Assembly (NCBI GenBank): GCA_943323545.2
Contig: CALPIE020000008.1
Location: 1-39,000, forward strand
Source of the DNA: Bifidobacterium breve
Lineage (GTDB): Bacteria > Bacteroidota > Bacteroidia > Flavobacteriales > Flavobacteriaceae
Reading direction: 5' to 3'
DNA length: 39,000 nt
Shown here: positions 7,444 through 16,997 of the stretch, piece after piece
Layout of the letters: every line of letters begins with the position of its first letter
Numbering within the stretch: the first letter of the stretch is position 1
Position numbers and translations under genes: made by a program
Notes under the pieces: generated by a model
What the model was told of the DNA's origin: nothing
The model's database searches: none
Seen by the model: only the letters and a program-made list of their open reading frames with translations

Positions 7444-9858
7444 TTATTTTTCATCCTTTTGTTCTACTTCCGATTCTTGATTTCGAAAAATATTTAGTGC
7501 AGGTTCTTCCAAAATGTCGCTTTTACCACTCCATTTTTCAACAGTTAATACCAATGCAGGTAATACGAGTAAATTGGCAAACATGGCAAATGTTAGCGTA
7601 CAGGAAATTAATCCGCCAAGAGCGATGGTTCCGCCAAAACTAGAAAGCGTGAAAATCGCAAATCCAAAAATTAATACAATGGAAGTGTAAAATGTACTTA
7701 TCCCAGTTTCGTGTAAAGCACTGACTACCGATTTTTTAATTTTTCCGTTGTTCTGAATTAAATCGTAACGGTATTTTGCCATGAACTGGATGGCGTTGTC
7801 GACTGAGATTCCGAAAGCAATACTAAAAACCAATATGGTTGATGGTTTTAATGGAATTCCGAAATACCCCATTAATCCAGAAGTGATACACAATGGTAAA
7901 ATATTGGTTACAACAGAAGCAAAAATCATTTTAAATGAACGGAACATATATGCCATTAATCCAGCGATTAAAAGGATGGCAAATATTAAAGATTCTATAA
8001 GGTTTTCTACCAAATAAGTTGTTCCTTTTTGAAAGACCAATGCTTTTCCGGTAAGGGTAACTTCATAGCGATCATTTGGAAAAATAGCATTAATTTTTTT
8101 ACGCAATTTGCCTTCTAGTATAGCCATTTCATTGGTCCCGATGTCTTTCATAAAAGTGGTAATTCGAGCATATTGACCAGTAGAATCAACATAACTTTTC
8201 ATCAAATTTTCTTTAGAATTTTTTGTTGCGTTTTTTGCATATCCTAAAATGAAAGCTTGTTCTTGCGAGGTTGGTAATTCGTAATATTCAGGATTTCCGT
8301 TGTAGTATGCTTGTTTGGAATATTTTACCAAATTAACAATAGAAACTGGTTTGGAAAGCTCTGGAATAGTTTCGATTGTTTTTTGCAGCTCCTCCATTTT
8401 TCTAATAGTGGATGCTTTCATAACTCCTTTTTTTCTTTTGGTGTTAATCATTATTTCTAGTGGCATCACACCATTGAATTCTTTTTCAAAAAACAGAATG
8501 TCTTTAAAAAAAGAAGCGCTTTTAGGCATTTCGCTTATTAAACTTCCAGATACTTTTATCTGTGAAACACCAATTAAGCTAAACACTAATAACAATCCGT
8601 AAATGACATAAATGGTTTTTCGTTTGTATTTCACTAAATTCTCGACCCAATTTATAAATGCAGAAAGGTAATTTTTTGTTAAATGACTTAAGTGTTTTTC
8701 TTTTGGCAAAGGCATAAAACTATACACTATTGGTACAACAAGAAGCGTTAATAAATAAACAATAATAACGTTTATAGAGGTTACCAAACCAAATTCAAAC
8801 AGTAAATCATTACCAGTAATCATAAAGGTGGCAAAACCAATTGCAGTAGTTACATTGGTCATTAAAGTGGAAACACCAATTTTAGAAATCACACGTTGCA
8901 AAGCTTTCGCTTGATTATGGTGTGTTTTTATTTCTTGTTGGTATTTATTGATAAGAAAAATACAATTCGTAATTCCGATAACGATAATTAAAGGCGGAAT
9001 AATGGCCGTAAGAATAGTTATTTTATAATGAAACATACCCAACGTTCCGAAAGACCACATCACTCCAAATAGCAAAATACAAATGGAAATAAAGGTGGCT
9101 CTATAAGAACGGAAGAATAAAAAGAAAATCAATGAAGTAATAAATAAAGCGGCTCCAATAAAGAGTCCGATTTCTCCTTTCATGTTCTCGGTATTTATCG
9201 TTCGGATATAAGGCATCCCCGAAACTTTTAAATCGATTCCGGTTGTTTTTTCAAACTGATTGACTTCGGGAACTAAAACATTTAAAATGAATTCTTTTCT
9301 AATTGGGGTGTTAACTATTTTTTTATTGATGTATAAAGCTGCACGAATACTTCCTGATTTTTTATTAAAAAGCAACCCTTCATAAAAAGGCAAATCATTA
9401 AAGAGTTCACTTTTTATTTCTGTTAAATAAGCTTGATTTTGAGTTCTAGATTGATTTATTAAAGGGACCAATTCAAATTTTTGAGCAATGGTATCTTTTT
9501 GTAATTTTTTTAAATCGTTTACCGAAACAACCAATTCTATTTCTTTAAGCGATTTTAAATTGGTCATTAATTTATTCCAAGCAACATAAGCTTTTGGAGT
9601 GAAAAAAGCATCGTCTTTAACACCAATAACCACTAAGTTACCTTCTTCGCCAAAGGTGTTTAAGAATTGCGTATATTGTTTATTCGCAATGTGATTTTTT
9701 GGTAATAAATTGGCTTCATTATAGGTCATTCCTACATTTCGCCATTGAAAAGCAAGAAAAATGGTAATACATGTAATGAGCACTAGTATCGTAATTCTAT
9801 TACGAAGAATAACTCCTGCAACTAATTCCCAAAAACCTACCTTTAGTTTCTTTTTCAT
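7444..9858 (-). CDS. MMPL/RND-family transporter permease
   Basis: 804 residues from the ATG at 9856-9858; an in-frame ATG 48 bases upstream would lie beyond the promoter box and add a non-membrane leader (MELIGFVYLCNRFKCQ), so I reject it. The protein has the RND two-fold plan: one N-terminal helix, a large periplasmic loop (about 50-210), five or six helices (210-410), then a helix, a second loop and six more helices. VFSIAFGISVDNAIQFMAKYR in the second half is the usual RND helix-4 region with an acidic residue in the membrane for proton coupling. Substrate is unknown; relatives are annotated as MMPL or SSD-containing lipid/efflux transporters. It stands alone, with its own promoter and no adaptor or outer-membrane partner nearby. 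Confidence 0.9.
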   Translation of the reverse strand: MKKKLKVGFWELVAGVILRNRITILVLITCITIFLAFQWRNVGMTYNEANLLPKNHIANKQYTQFLNTFGEEGNLVVIGVKDDAFFTPKAYVAWNKLMTNLKSLKEIELVVSVNDLKKLQKDTIAQKFELVPLINQSRTQNQAYLTEIKSELFNDLPFYEGLLFNKKSGSIRAALYINKKIVNTPIRKEFILNVLVPEVNQFEKTTGIDLKVSGMPYIRTINTENMKGEIGLFIGAALFITSLIFFLFFRSYRATFISICILLFGVMWSFGTLGMFHYKITILTAIIPPLIIVIGITNCIFLINKYQQEIKTHHNQAKALQRVISKIGVSTLMTNVTTAIGFATFMITGNDLLFEFGLVTSINVIIVYLLTLLVVPIVYSFMPLPKEKHLSHLTKNYLSAFINWVENLVKYKRKTIYVIYGLLLVFSLIGVSQIKVSGSLISEMPKSASFFKDILFFEKEFNGVMPLEIMINTKRKKGVMKASTIRKMEELQKTIETIPELSKPVSIVNLVKYSKQAYYNGNPEYYELPTSQEQAFILGYAKNATKNSKENLMKSYVDSTGQYARITTFMKDIGTNEMAILEGKLRKKINAIFPNDRYEVTLTGKALVFQKGTTYLVENLIESLIFAILLIAGLMAYMFRSFKMIFASVVTNILPLCITSGLMGYFGIPLKPSTILVFSIAFGISVDNAIQFMAKYRYDLIQNNGKIKKSVVSALHETGISTFYTSIVLIFGFAIFTLSSFGGTIALGGLISCTLTFAMFANLLVLPALVLTVEKWSGKSDILEEPALNIFRNQESEVEQKDEK

Positions 9859-9877
9859 CTGACATTTAAAACGGTTG

Positions 9878-9907
9878 CAAAGGTAAACAAAACCTATTAA
9901 TTCCAAA
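9878..9907 (-). promoter_or_regulatory. Promoter of the MMPL/RND gene (TTTG-N18-TACCTTTG)
   Basis: Minus strand: TTTG at 9904-9907, an 18-base spacer, then TACCTTTG at 9878-9885. This fits the Bacteroidetes -33/-7 consensus in both boxes and spacing. The -7 box lies 19 bases before the ATG at 9858, which fixes the start codon choice. Confidence 0.8.
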
Positions 9908-9992
9908 GGTCTTACACTAAAATTTTTGATAAAACAAGTATATATTTTACAAATTATTTTAATATTAAATTCTCAAAAAAAATTATTATAAA

Positions 9993-10000
9993 TAGTTTTG
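9993..10000 (+). promoter_or_regulatory. Possible promoter -7 box TAGTTTTG for the antiporter gene
   Basis: An exact TAnnTTTG match 43 bases before the ATG at 10044. No -33 TTTG at the right distance, so this is weaker than the divergent RND promoter. Confidence 0.4.
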
Positions 10001-10043
10001 TTTTCTCATATTTGTATCAGCTATAAAAAGCAATTTATATTGG

Positions 10044-12311
10044 ATGAAGAATTTTAAAAATGCCATTTTCTATATTTTCGTTACAGGAGGTTTTATAGCC
10101 TTAATGTATTGGATAGTTGCAAAAGGGAAATCATTAGAAATTGGCAGAAACATTGTAAATCAAGTTACTAAAGATTCTTTATTAGAACAATTTTTAACTT
10201 CCCTAAAACATAATTTACAACATCCATTAGCGATACTTTTATTACAAATAATTACCATAATTATTGTTGCGCGATTTTTTGGATGGATTTTCAGAAAGAT
10301 TGGACAACCAACTGTTATCGGTGAAATAATTGCAGGTATCTTTCTTGGACCATCTTTAGTTGGAATGTATTTTCCAGAATATTCCACAATGTTGTTTCCT
10401 GCGGAATCTTTAGGTAATTTGCAATTTTTAAGTCAGATAGGATTAATTCTATTTATGTATGTTATTGGAATGGAGTTGGACTTGAAAGTGCTTAAAAATA
10501 AAGCCAATGAAGCGGTTGTTATAAGTCACGCAAGTATTGTTATTCCGTTTGCTTTAGGTATCGCATTATCTTATTTTATTTACCATCAATTTGCTCCAAA
10601 AGGGGTTGATTTTTTGTCATTTAGTTTGTTTATGGGAATTGCCATGAGTATAACTGCATTTCCTGTTTTAGCTCGAATTGTTCAAGAGCGAGGCATTCAC
10701 AAAACCCGATTGGGAACTATTGTAATAACCTGCGCCGCTGCCGATGATATTACTGCTTGGTGTATTCTTGCTGCAGTTATTGCTATTGTAAAAGCGGGAA
10801 CTTTTGCGAGTTCACTTTACATTATGGCGATGGCTTTGACATATGTTTTAGCGATGTTGTTTTTGGTTAAACCGTTCTTAAAAAAAATAGGAGACTTGTA
10901 TGCAGAAAGAGAGAATTTAAGCAAACCAGTTGTTGCTATTTTCTTATTGACTTTAATTATTTCCTCTTATTTAACAGAAATTATAGGCATCCATGCTTTA
11001 TTTGGAGCATTTATGACAGGGGCTATTATGCCAGATATCGCAAAAATTAGAAACATTTTTATTGAAAAAGTAGAAGACGTAGCGGTAATTCTTTTATTGC
11101 CTTTATTCTTTGTTTTTACGGGATTACGTACAGAAATCGGATTGATAAACGATAGTTATTTATGGAAAATAACAGGATTGATCATTTTGGTTGCTGTAAT
11201 TGGTAAATTTTTAGGAAGTGCATTAGCTGCTCGATTTGTCGGGCAAAATTGGCGAGATAGTTTAACTATTGGTGCTTTAATGAACACTCGCGGATTGATG
11301 GAGTTGGTCGTACTGAATATTGGATATGAACTTGGCGTTTTATCACCAAAAATATTCACGATGATGGTGATCATGGCCTTAGTAACCACTTTTATGACAG
11401 GCCCAGCACTAGATATAATTAATTATTTATTCAAATCAAAAGATTTGGTCTTGCCAGCAGAATTGATAGCATCAAAATTTAAAATATTAATTTCCTTTGG
11501 GAACAATGAAAAAGGGAGATCATTATTACGTTTGGCTAATAGTTTTGTTAAAAAACAAAACGAAAACACCAATATAACAGCAATGCATCTTATCATTAGT
11601 GATGAAATGCATGCTTATAATATGGAAGAATATGAAAAGGAAACTTTTGAACCTATACAAGAAGAATCAAAACTTTTAAATCAAGAAATAACTTCCATTT
11701 TTAAAGCAGCTGTTGATATTGAATCAGACATAGCTGATATTGCTTCACGAGGCGATTACGATTTAGTTCTTGTAGGATTAGGAAAATCAATTTTTGAAGG
11801 ATCGCTATTAGGTAAAGTACTAGGATTTACTACTCGAATAATTAATCCAGATAGATTATTAGACAAGTTTACCGGAAAAGAAGGGCTTTTTGAAAATTCT
11901 CCTTTTGATGATAGAACACGATTGATAATTTCTAAATGTAAAAAACCATTAGGAATTTTGGTTGATAAAGATTTACATAAAGTGAATGAAATCTTTTTGC
12001 CAGTTTTTGGAAAAGAAGGTCTTTTTCTAATTAATTATGCTCAAAAACTGATTTACAATAACAATTCAAAAATTACGCTTGTCGACATCAATAATCGTAG
12101 AACAAAAAGTAAAACTTTTGAAGATACTTTTTCTTCGTTTTTAAATACCTATTCAGAAAACGTAACGCTAATTAGTGAAAAAGATATTAATACCGAATTT
12201 TTAGCACAACAAGATTTGATGATAGTAAGTTTGGAAAGTTGGAAAAAATTAGTTGATAAGCCTTCCGAATGGCTTAGTAAAGTGCCATCAACATTAATAA
12301 TTAAACCTTAA
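10044..12311 (+). CDS. CPA2-family cation/proton antiporter with C-terminal cytoplasmic domain
   Basis: 755 residues. After an N-terminal helix and a short soluble loop, residues about 58-440 form a 12-13 helix CPA2 (KefB/NapA-like) transport domain. GQPTVIGEIIAGIFLGPSLVG is the family signature, and AADDITAW carries the acidic pair in the ion-binding helix; IGIHALFGAFMTGAIMP is the usual second crossover segment. Residues about 450-755 are soluble and include a stretch resembling universal stress protein folds (YDLVLVGLGKSIFEGSLLGKVLGF), probably regulatory. It exchanges Na+ or K+ for protons across the inner membrane; the ion cannot be told from sequence. The gene is divergent from the RND exporter and convergent with the DUF5686 pseudogene, 13 bases apart with no terminator between. 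Confidence 0.92.
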   Translation: MKNFKNAIFYIFVTGGFIALMYWIVAKGKSLEIGRNIVNQVTKDSLLEQFLTSLKHNLQHPLAILLLQIITIIIVARFFGWIFRKIGQPTVIGEIIAGIFLGPSLVGMYFPEYSTMLFPAESLGNLQFLSQIGLILFMYVIGMELDLKVLKNKANEAVVISHASIVIPFALGIALSYFIYHQFAPKGVDFLSFSLFMGIAMSITAFPVLARIVQERGIHKTRLGTIVITCAAADDITAWCILAAVIAIVKAGTFASSLYIMAMALTYVLAMLFLVKPFLKKIGDLYAERENLSKPVVAIFLLTLIISSYLTEIIGIHALFGAFMTGAIMPDIAKIRNIFIEKVEDVAVILLLPLFFVFTGLRTEIGLINDSYLWKITGLIILVAVIGKFLGSALAARFVGQNWRDSLTIGALMNTRGLMELVVLNIGYELGVLSPKIFTMMVIMALVTTFMTGPALDIINYLFKSKDLVLPAELIASKFKILISFGNNEKGRSLLRLANSFVKKQNENTNITAMHLIISDEMHAYNMEEYEKETFEPIQEESKLLNQEITSIFKAAVDIESDIADIASRGDYDLVLVGLGKSIFEGSLLGKVLGFTTRIINPDRLLDKFTGKEGLFENSPFDDRTRLIISKCKKPLGILVDKDLHKVNEIFLPVFGKEGLFLINYAQKLIYNNNSKITLVDINNRRTKSKTFEDTFSSFLNTYSENVTLISEKDINTEFLAQQDLMIVSLESWKKLVDKPSEWLSKVPSTLIIKP

Positions 12312-12324
12312 TTTTCAGCCGAAA

Positions 12325-14808
12325 TTAAATTCCTAAATCGATTACATAAGATATTTTTAAAGCTAAATTATCTTCAAATTGAGGCAACATGTTTGGGCCA
12401 TATCTAAAGAAAAAAGTAAGTCCAAGACCTTTATAAATTTGACTAGCTTCAATACCGCTTTCTATAAATCCTTTTTCAAGTGTTTTGTAAATAAATCCGA
12501 TATGTTGTTCGGGTTTGTCCATATTTCCCCATGCTAAACGAGTAACCACAGAAAATTCAGGCTTTACCTTATAGGCAATTTTTACCTTATTAAAAGTATG
12601 TCGTGTTTGAAATGATATATAGTTATTAGAGAAAAACTCATTAAAATACATGGTTTCAAAACTGTTTTTTCCTGCAAAAGTTATTCTTTGAATTAAGGTT
12701 TCTCTATTCAAATTATTAGGAGCAATACTTTATAAATGGGTTATTGGGATATCACCACTAGCTATTCCGGCTTGTAAAACAAACGAAGTATTTTGTCCTG
12801 ATAAATAAGGTATATCTTGTGCTATTTTGAAATCTAGTTTTGAAAAGCCAAAATCATTTCCTAAAAATTTTGGAATTGATTTGGTGTATTGAAATGAAAA
12901 TTTCGGAAACCTTTTTTCAATTTCAATTCTTCCTGATTCTGTTTGCATATAACCACTAAAAGGATTCCATTGCAATGAGAATTGTGCAGTTGTCATATTA
13001 AAACTAGAATAAAGTAAATTATTTGTAAAAAAAGTATAATCAAAAAGCGGATTTATTTCACTCCTTGAAAATCCAAAATAGGCATCTGCTTTAGGAATTA
13101 TTTTACTTTCAATAAAAGTTGAAAATGATTTGTAATTATAAAAAGTTGAAATGTTTATTGGTCTTGGGTCATATATTTTAAACCTTTTTTGTTGTGAAGC
13201 AAATTGAATTTGTCCAATTTCAGACAAATCATCTGTATAAGAAATACTAAACCATGAATTTGTTTTTTTATCAAGTGCATAAGAAGGTGTAATCCCATAT
13301 TTAAATAGATTGTCCTTTAAACCATATGCTCCAAAAAAACCAATTTTGTATTTTGTTGATAATTTAGAATTGGTTGTGCCACCAATACCAAAACGAAATC
13401 CCTCAAAATTGTTATATTTTACGATGCTTCTTAAGTCAATATCAATAAATTTAAAAGGAATATAGCCATTGATTATTTTCTTTCCAAAAAGTAGCTTTTG
13501 TTCAAAGTTTTCAGCTTTTGATATACTGTCTAGTCTTTCATAAGTAGGAATTTTTCGAATGTCTAGTGAGTCTTTACTATAGGGTTTCCAATAAGATTCT
13601 GATTTATTCATTATATCATCTCTGACTTCAATTTTTATTTTAGGATCTTTAAAAGCAACCGATTTATTAATTTCAATATCATACGGAATCGATTCAATTT
13701 TAATATATGTTTGATCCGAAGCGTCTACTTTTAATCGTTCTTTTGAATTTGAATTAAACTTAATGGTGCCACCTAATATTTTAATATCTTCAGAATTATT
13801 TCCCTTTACAACCATAAAACTTCTTTTTTCAGGAAACCAAATGTTGTGTTCATTTAAAAATTTAAAAGTAAAAGTTGCATTGATATTAACTACGCCATAA
13901 ATTCTATAAAATGCTTTAGCAATGGCATATGTTTCGGCATCAATATACAATAAGCCTCTAATGCGATTCGATTTAATTTTCTTAGGTTGAAAATACACGC
14001 TATAAACCGTTCGATTTTGAATTTTCATGGTATCGATAAGTTTAAAAACATACATTTCTTTTCCCACTTTTGAAAGTGGATTTATTATTGGAATTTCAAT
14101 AATATCTAAAGGATTATCATATACAGAATACGAAAGGAGTTTTAAACCGAGATAATCGTATACCAGTTGTTTAAGTCCAGACATTCTAGTAGCAAGTATC
14201 GTTTCTTTTGTTCCAGTTGTATTGTGTTGAAGTAAGCTAACTTTTTCAATTTGATATAAATGTTGTTTTTCGATGAACTTTTTATAACGGTAATTTGAAG
14301 AATCAAGTTTTATTTTTCTTACACCAAAAATATTTTTTTTAATTATGGTATCTATTTTACTCGTAATAGAATCGGGATTAGCAGAAACTAATAAGTATTC
14401 ATAATTTTTATATTGAAAGGAGGAAAGTGCTTTTTCAGGTTGGTTTTTTTGTTTGTTATCGAGAACTTTATTAATAATAATTTGCACTTGATTTTCAGAA
14501 TATATTTCTTGGGCTTTTTGCGACTCATTTGAAATCATCTTTATCAACAAAAAAGTGGTGTTATTTGATAAATAATAATTTTTATCATAATAGCCTTTAT
14601 AGTAAAAAAGTATAGGTTTTTTATCATTTATAATTTCTAAAGAAAATTTCCCTTCCCAATCAGAAGTGTAGGTGTTGTTGTTGTATGAAATTTTAGCGAA
14701 TGCAATTGGAACCGTGGTGTCAAAATCGATGATTTGACCTTGCATTATTTTTTGAGAAAAAGTAAGACTACAATAAATAAGAAAGGGAATAATCCAAAAG
14801 TTTCGCAT
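12325..14808 (-). pseudogene. DUF5686 / carboxypeptidase-like regulatory domain protein, interrupted by an in-frame stop
   Basis: The frame runs from the ATG at 14808 to TAA at 12730-12732 (692 residues), and the same frame then stays open to TAA at 12325, another 134 codons that clearly belong to the same protein (NRETLIQRITFAGKNSFETM, MDKPEQHIGFIYKTLEKGF, FEDNLALKISYVIDLGI). The full product would be about 827 residues: signal peptide (1-18), a carboxypeptidase-regulatory-like beta domain (about 20-100, MQGQIIDFDTTVPIAFAKI), a middle domain, and a C-terminal outer-membrane barrel of the DUF5686 family. Because there is no frameshift, a single substitution (for example TAT to TAA) explains the break. 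The lost tail holds the last barrel strands, so the shorter product is probably not inserted correctly. Alternatives: a sequencing error or a recent nonsense mutation. Confidence 0.85.
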
Positions 14809-14830
14809 AGAAGTTTTTATATTATCATTA

Positions 14831-14838
14831 CAAAAATA
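14831..14838 (-). promoter_or_regulatory. Promoter -7 box TATTTTTG for the DUF5686 gene
   Basis: An exact TAnnTTTG match on the minus strand, 22 bases before the ATG at 14808. The promoter is intact although the gene is interrupted. Confidence 0.5.
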
Positions 14839-14846
14839 GGTATAAA

Positions 14847-14897
14847 AAAAACCGACTTGTAATGCTTTTCAAAAAAAACATTTGTAAGTCGGTTTTT
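14847..14897 (-). terminator. Terminator downstream of frr
   Basis: AAAAACCGACTT (14847-14858) pairs with AAGTCGGTTTTT (14886-14897), with a partly paired inner region. In the frr direction (minus) the stem ends in a run of T, as in a rho-independent terminator, and separates frr from the DUF5686 promoter. Confidence 0.8.
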
Positions 14898-14919
14898 AAT
14901 ATACATTTTATATCTTTTT

Positions 14920-15480
14920 TTACACTTTCATTATTTCAACTTCTTTATGCATTAAATGTTCTTCCGCTTTTTTAATAAAGGAATCAGTTAGTTTTTGAAT
15001 GTCATCTTCCGCTTTTTTACATAAATCTTCTGAAGTTCCTTCTTTTTCTAATTTTTTTATTTCAGTATTGGCTTCTTTACGTGCATTTCTAATTCCGATT
15101 TTTGCATCTTCGGTTTCTGATTTGGCTTGTTTTACAAGGTCACGACGTCTTTCTTCAGTTAATGGAGGAACATTAATAATTATATTTTCACCATTATTCA
15201 TAGGATTAAAGCCAAGATTTGCTATCATTATTGCTTTTTCAATAGGATGAAGCATACTTTTTTCATAAGGCTGAACAGTAATAGTTCGTGCATCTGGAAC
15301 GTTTACATTGGCAATTTGAGATAATGGTGTTTGTGATCCATAATAATCTACAAAAACACTTCCTAACATTTGTGGAGATGCTTTTCCGGCACGAATGTTT
15401 AAAAAAGATTTCTCCAAGTGAGCTACAGAACCATTCATTGATTCTTTTGTGCTTTCTATAATAAATTCAATTTCTTCCAT
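14920..15480 (-). CDS. frr: Ribosome recycling factor
   Basis: 186 residues from the ATG at 15478-15480. An ATG 39 bases upstream would add MFEKSKYQNIKIK, which is merely translation of the tandem repeat in the gap, and the family is about 185 residues long. RRF splits post-termination ribosomes together with EF-G. Recognisable segments are LNIRAGKASPQML, NVPDARTITVQPYEKSML and NIIINVPPLTEERRRDLVKQAK, followed by the long C-terminal helix (KKLEKEGTSEDLCKKAEDDIQKLTDSFIKKAEEHL). It lies directly downstream of pyrH, the usual order in many bacteria, with a 67-base gap made of repeats, and ends at a strong terminator. Confidence 0.97.
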   Translation of the reverse strand: MEEIEFIIESTKESMNGSVAHLEKSFLNIRAGKASPQMLGSVFVDYYGSQTPLSQIANVNVPDARTITVQPYEKSMLHPIEKAIMIANLGFNPMNNGENIIINVPPLTEERRRDLVKQAKSETEDAKIGIRNARKEANTEIKKLEKEGTSEDLCKKAEDDIQKLTDSFIKKAEEHLMHKEVEIMKV

Positions 15481-15489
15481 TTTTATTTT

Positions 15490-15545
15490 GATATTTTGAT
15501 ATTTTGATTTTTCGAACAATCGAATAATCCAACAATCGAATAATC
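15490..15545. repeat. Two adjacent tandem repeats filling the pyrH-frr gap
   Basis: GATATTTT occurs at 15490 and 15498, with a truncated third copy at 15506. Next, a 16-base unit AACAATCGAATAATCC occurs at 15515-15530 and again, minus its last base, at 15531-15545. Together they fill nearly the whole space between pyrH and frr, so copy-number change would alter operon spacing. Confidence 0.7.
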
Positions 15546-15547
15546 GT

Positions 15548-16255
15548 CTATATATTAACTACAGTTCCAATATTTTTTCCTTCACAAATTTTTAATAAAT
15601 TACCTTTTTTGTTCATATCAAAAACTACAATTGGTAATTTGTTTTCTTGGCTTAAAGTAAAAGCAGTAGTATCCATTACGTTTAAACCTTTTTTAAGAAC
15701 GTCTTCAAAAGAGATAAAATCAAATTTCACTGCAGATGTATCTTTTTCAGGGTCTGTATTGTAAATTCCATCTACACGTGTTCCTTTTAAAATTACATCG
15801 GCATGTACTTCTACTCCACGTAAAACAGCAGCTGTGTCTGTTGTAAAATATGGATTTCCAGTTCCCGCTCCAAATATAACAATTCTTCCTTTTTCTAAAT
15901 GACGAACCGCCCTTCTTTTTATGTAAGGCTCTGCAATAGCTTCAATTTTCAAAGCTGTTTGCAAACGAGTAAGCATTCCTTTTTCTTCTAATGCGCCCTG
16001 CAATGCCATGCCATTAATTACTGTAGCTAACATTCCCATATAATCTCCTTGAACTCTATCCATTCCGTTACTTGCTCCAGCAACTCCTCTAAAAATATTT
16101 CCGCCTCCAATCACAATGGCAATTTCAACGCCTTTATCATGTATTTGTTTGATTTCATCAGCATATTCTGATAATCGTTGAGGGTCAATTCCGTATTGTC
16201 TGTCGCCCATTAAGGCTTCACCACTTAGTTTTAGAAGAATTCTTTTGTACTTCAT
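15548..16255 (-). CDS. pyrH: Uridylate kinase (UMP kinase)
   Basis: 235 residues from the ATG at 16253-16255 ([20 protein letters not shown]). Longer in-frame starts at 16261 (MGMKYK) and 16309 exist; the promoter box at 16297-16304 rules out 16309, and family alignments usually begin at MKYKR. The enzyme phosphorylates UMP to UDP for pyrimidine nucleotides and belongs to the amino-acid kinase fold. Visible signatures: [17 protein letters not shown] (nucleotide/phosphate loop), [13 protein letters not shown], and [20 protein letters not shown]. It heads the pyrH-frr operon. Bacterial enzymes of this type are usually hexameric and allosterically controlled by GTP and UTP; this is family knowledge. 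Confidence 0.97.
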   Translation of the reverse strand: MKYKRILLKLSGEALMGDRQYGIDPQRLSEYADEIKQIHDKGVEIAIVIGGGNIFRGVAGASNGMDRVQGDYMGMLATVINGMALQGALEEKGMLTRLQTALKIEAIAEPYIKRRAVRHLEKGRIVIFGAGTGNPYFTTDTAAVLRGVEVHADVILKGTRVDGIYNTDPEKDTSAVKFDFISFEDVLKKGLNVMDTTAFTLSQENKLPIVVFDMNKKGNLLKICEGKNIGTVVNI

Positions 16256-16296
16256 TCCCATATGATTTATTATTTGGAGATTCGATTTTTCACTTG

Positions 16297-16304
16297 CAAA
16301 TATA
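16297..16304 (-). promoter_or_regulatory. Promoter -7 box TATATTTG for pyrH-frr
   Basis: An exact TAnnTTTG match on the minus strand, 41 bases before the chosen pyrH ATG. It supports a start downstream of about 16290. Confidence 0.6.
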
Positions 16305-16378
16305 AACATTATCTTATTTTATTTGTACTGAAAAAAAATGTTATATGACAATTAGTACTTTATATTTTTTTGGTTTAG

Positions 16379-16386
16379 TAACTTTG
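16379..16386 (+). promoter_or_regulatory. Promoter -7 box TAACTTTG for the thioredoxin-like gene
   Basis: An exact TAnnTTTG match 17 bases before the ATG at 16404. It is divergent from the pyrH promoter, with about 75 bases between the two boxes. Confidence 0.6.
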
Positions 16387-16403
16387 CATTTTAATTATAA
16401 AAA

Positions 16404-16997
16404 ATGAAAGAAATACTTCAAAAAAGTTGTGAAGAAGCTTATACTTATTCCGACTACCATAAATTAGTAACAAGTTTATTACAAAACGGCAAAGTAACAG
16501 GACACGATCAATCATTAGATTTAGTACATTATACTGAATTAAACGAAGCGAGAATGCATCGATTAGATAAAACAATTCAAGTTACAGATGAAGTAAAACA
16601 TTTTTTAGAAAGTATAAATAAAGAATACCTATGGTTGGTTATTTCTGAAGGATGGTGTGGTGATGCTGCTCAGATTTTACCTGTAATTAATAAAATGTCT
16701 TTAATTTCAAATAAGATAGAATTTAAAATTGTACTTCGTGATGACAATGACGAATTGATGCATTTATTTTTGACTAATGGAACCAAGTCAATTCCTATAT
16801 TAATTGTAATTAACAAACAAACGAATGATGTAATTGGTCATTTTGGACCAAGACCTACAGGGGCAAAACAACTTATATTAGATTATAAAGCGGAACACGG
16901 AATTGTAGATGAACAAGCAAAAATTAATTTACAAAAATGGTATTTAAACGATAAAGGAATAAGTATTCAAAAAGAAATTATGGCTTTGATGCAGTAA
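16404..16997 (+). CDS. Thioredoxin-family protein with a single active-site cysteine
   Basis: 197 residues, no signal peptide, so cytoplasmic. An N-terminal helical region (1-70) precedes a thioredoxin-like domain (about 75-165). The active-site position reads SEGWCGDAAQILP (Trp84-Cys85-Gly86-Asp87), with no second cysteine as in the CxxC of true thioredoxins. The cis-proline equivalent may be in TKSIPILIV (Pro at about 135). This WCGDA pattern is found in a Bacteroidetes group annotated as thioredoxin family; a monothiol role, or a binding rather than redox role, is plausible. Its last 20 bases overlap the tail of truB on the opposite strand, so the two genes are convergent. Confidence 0.85.
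   Translation: MKEILQKSCEEAYTYSDYHKLVTSLLQNGKVTGHDQSLDLVHYTELNEARMHRLDKTIQVTDEVKHFLESINKEYLWLVISEGWCGDAAQILPVINKMSLISNKIEFKIVLRDDNDELMHLFLTNGTKSIPILIVINKQTNDVIGHFGPRPTGAKQLILDYKAEHGIVDEQAKINLQKWYLNDKGISIQKEIMALMQ

Noticed and set aside
12730..12732. Recoding of the in-frame TAA in the DUF5686 gene
   Set aside because: TAA is not a known recoding codon for selenocysteine or pyrrolysine, and no special downstream structure is evident; a nonsense mutation or error is simpler.
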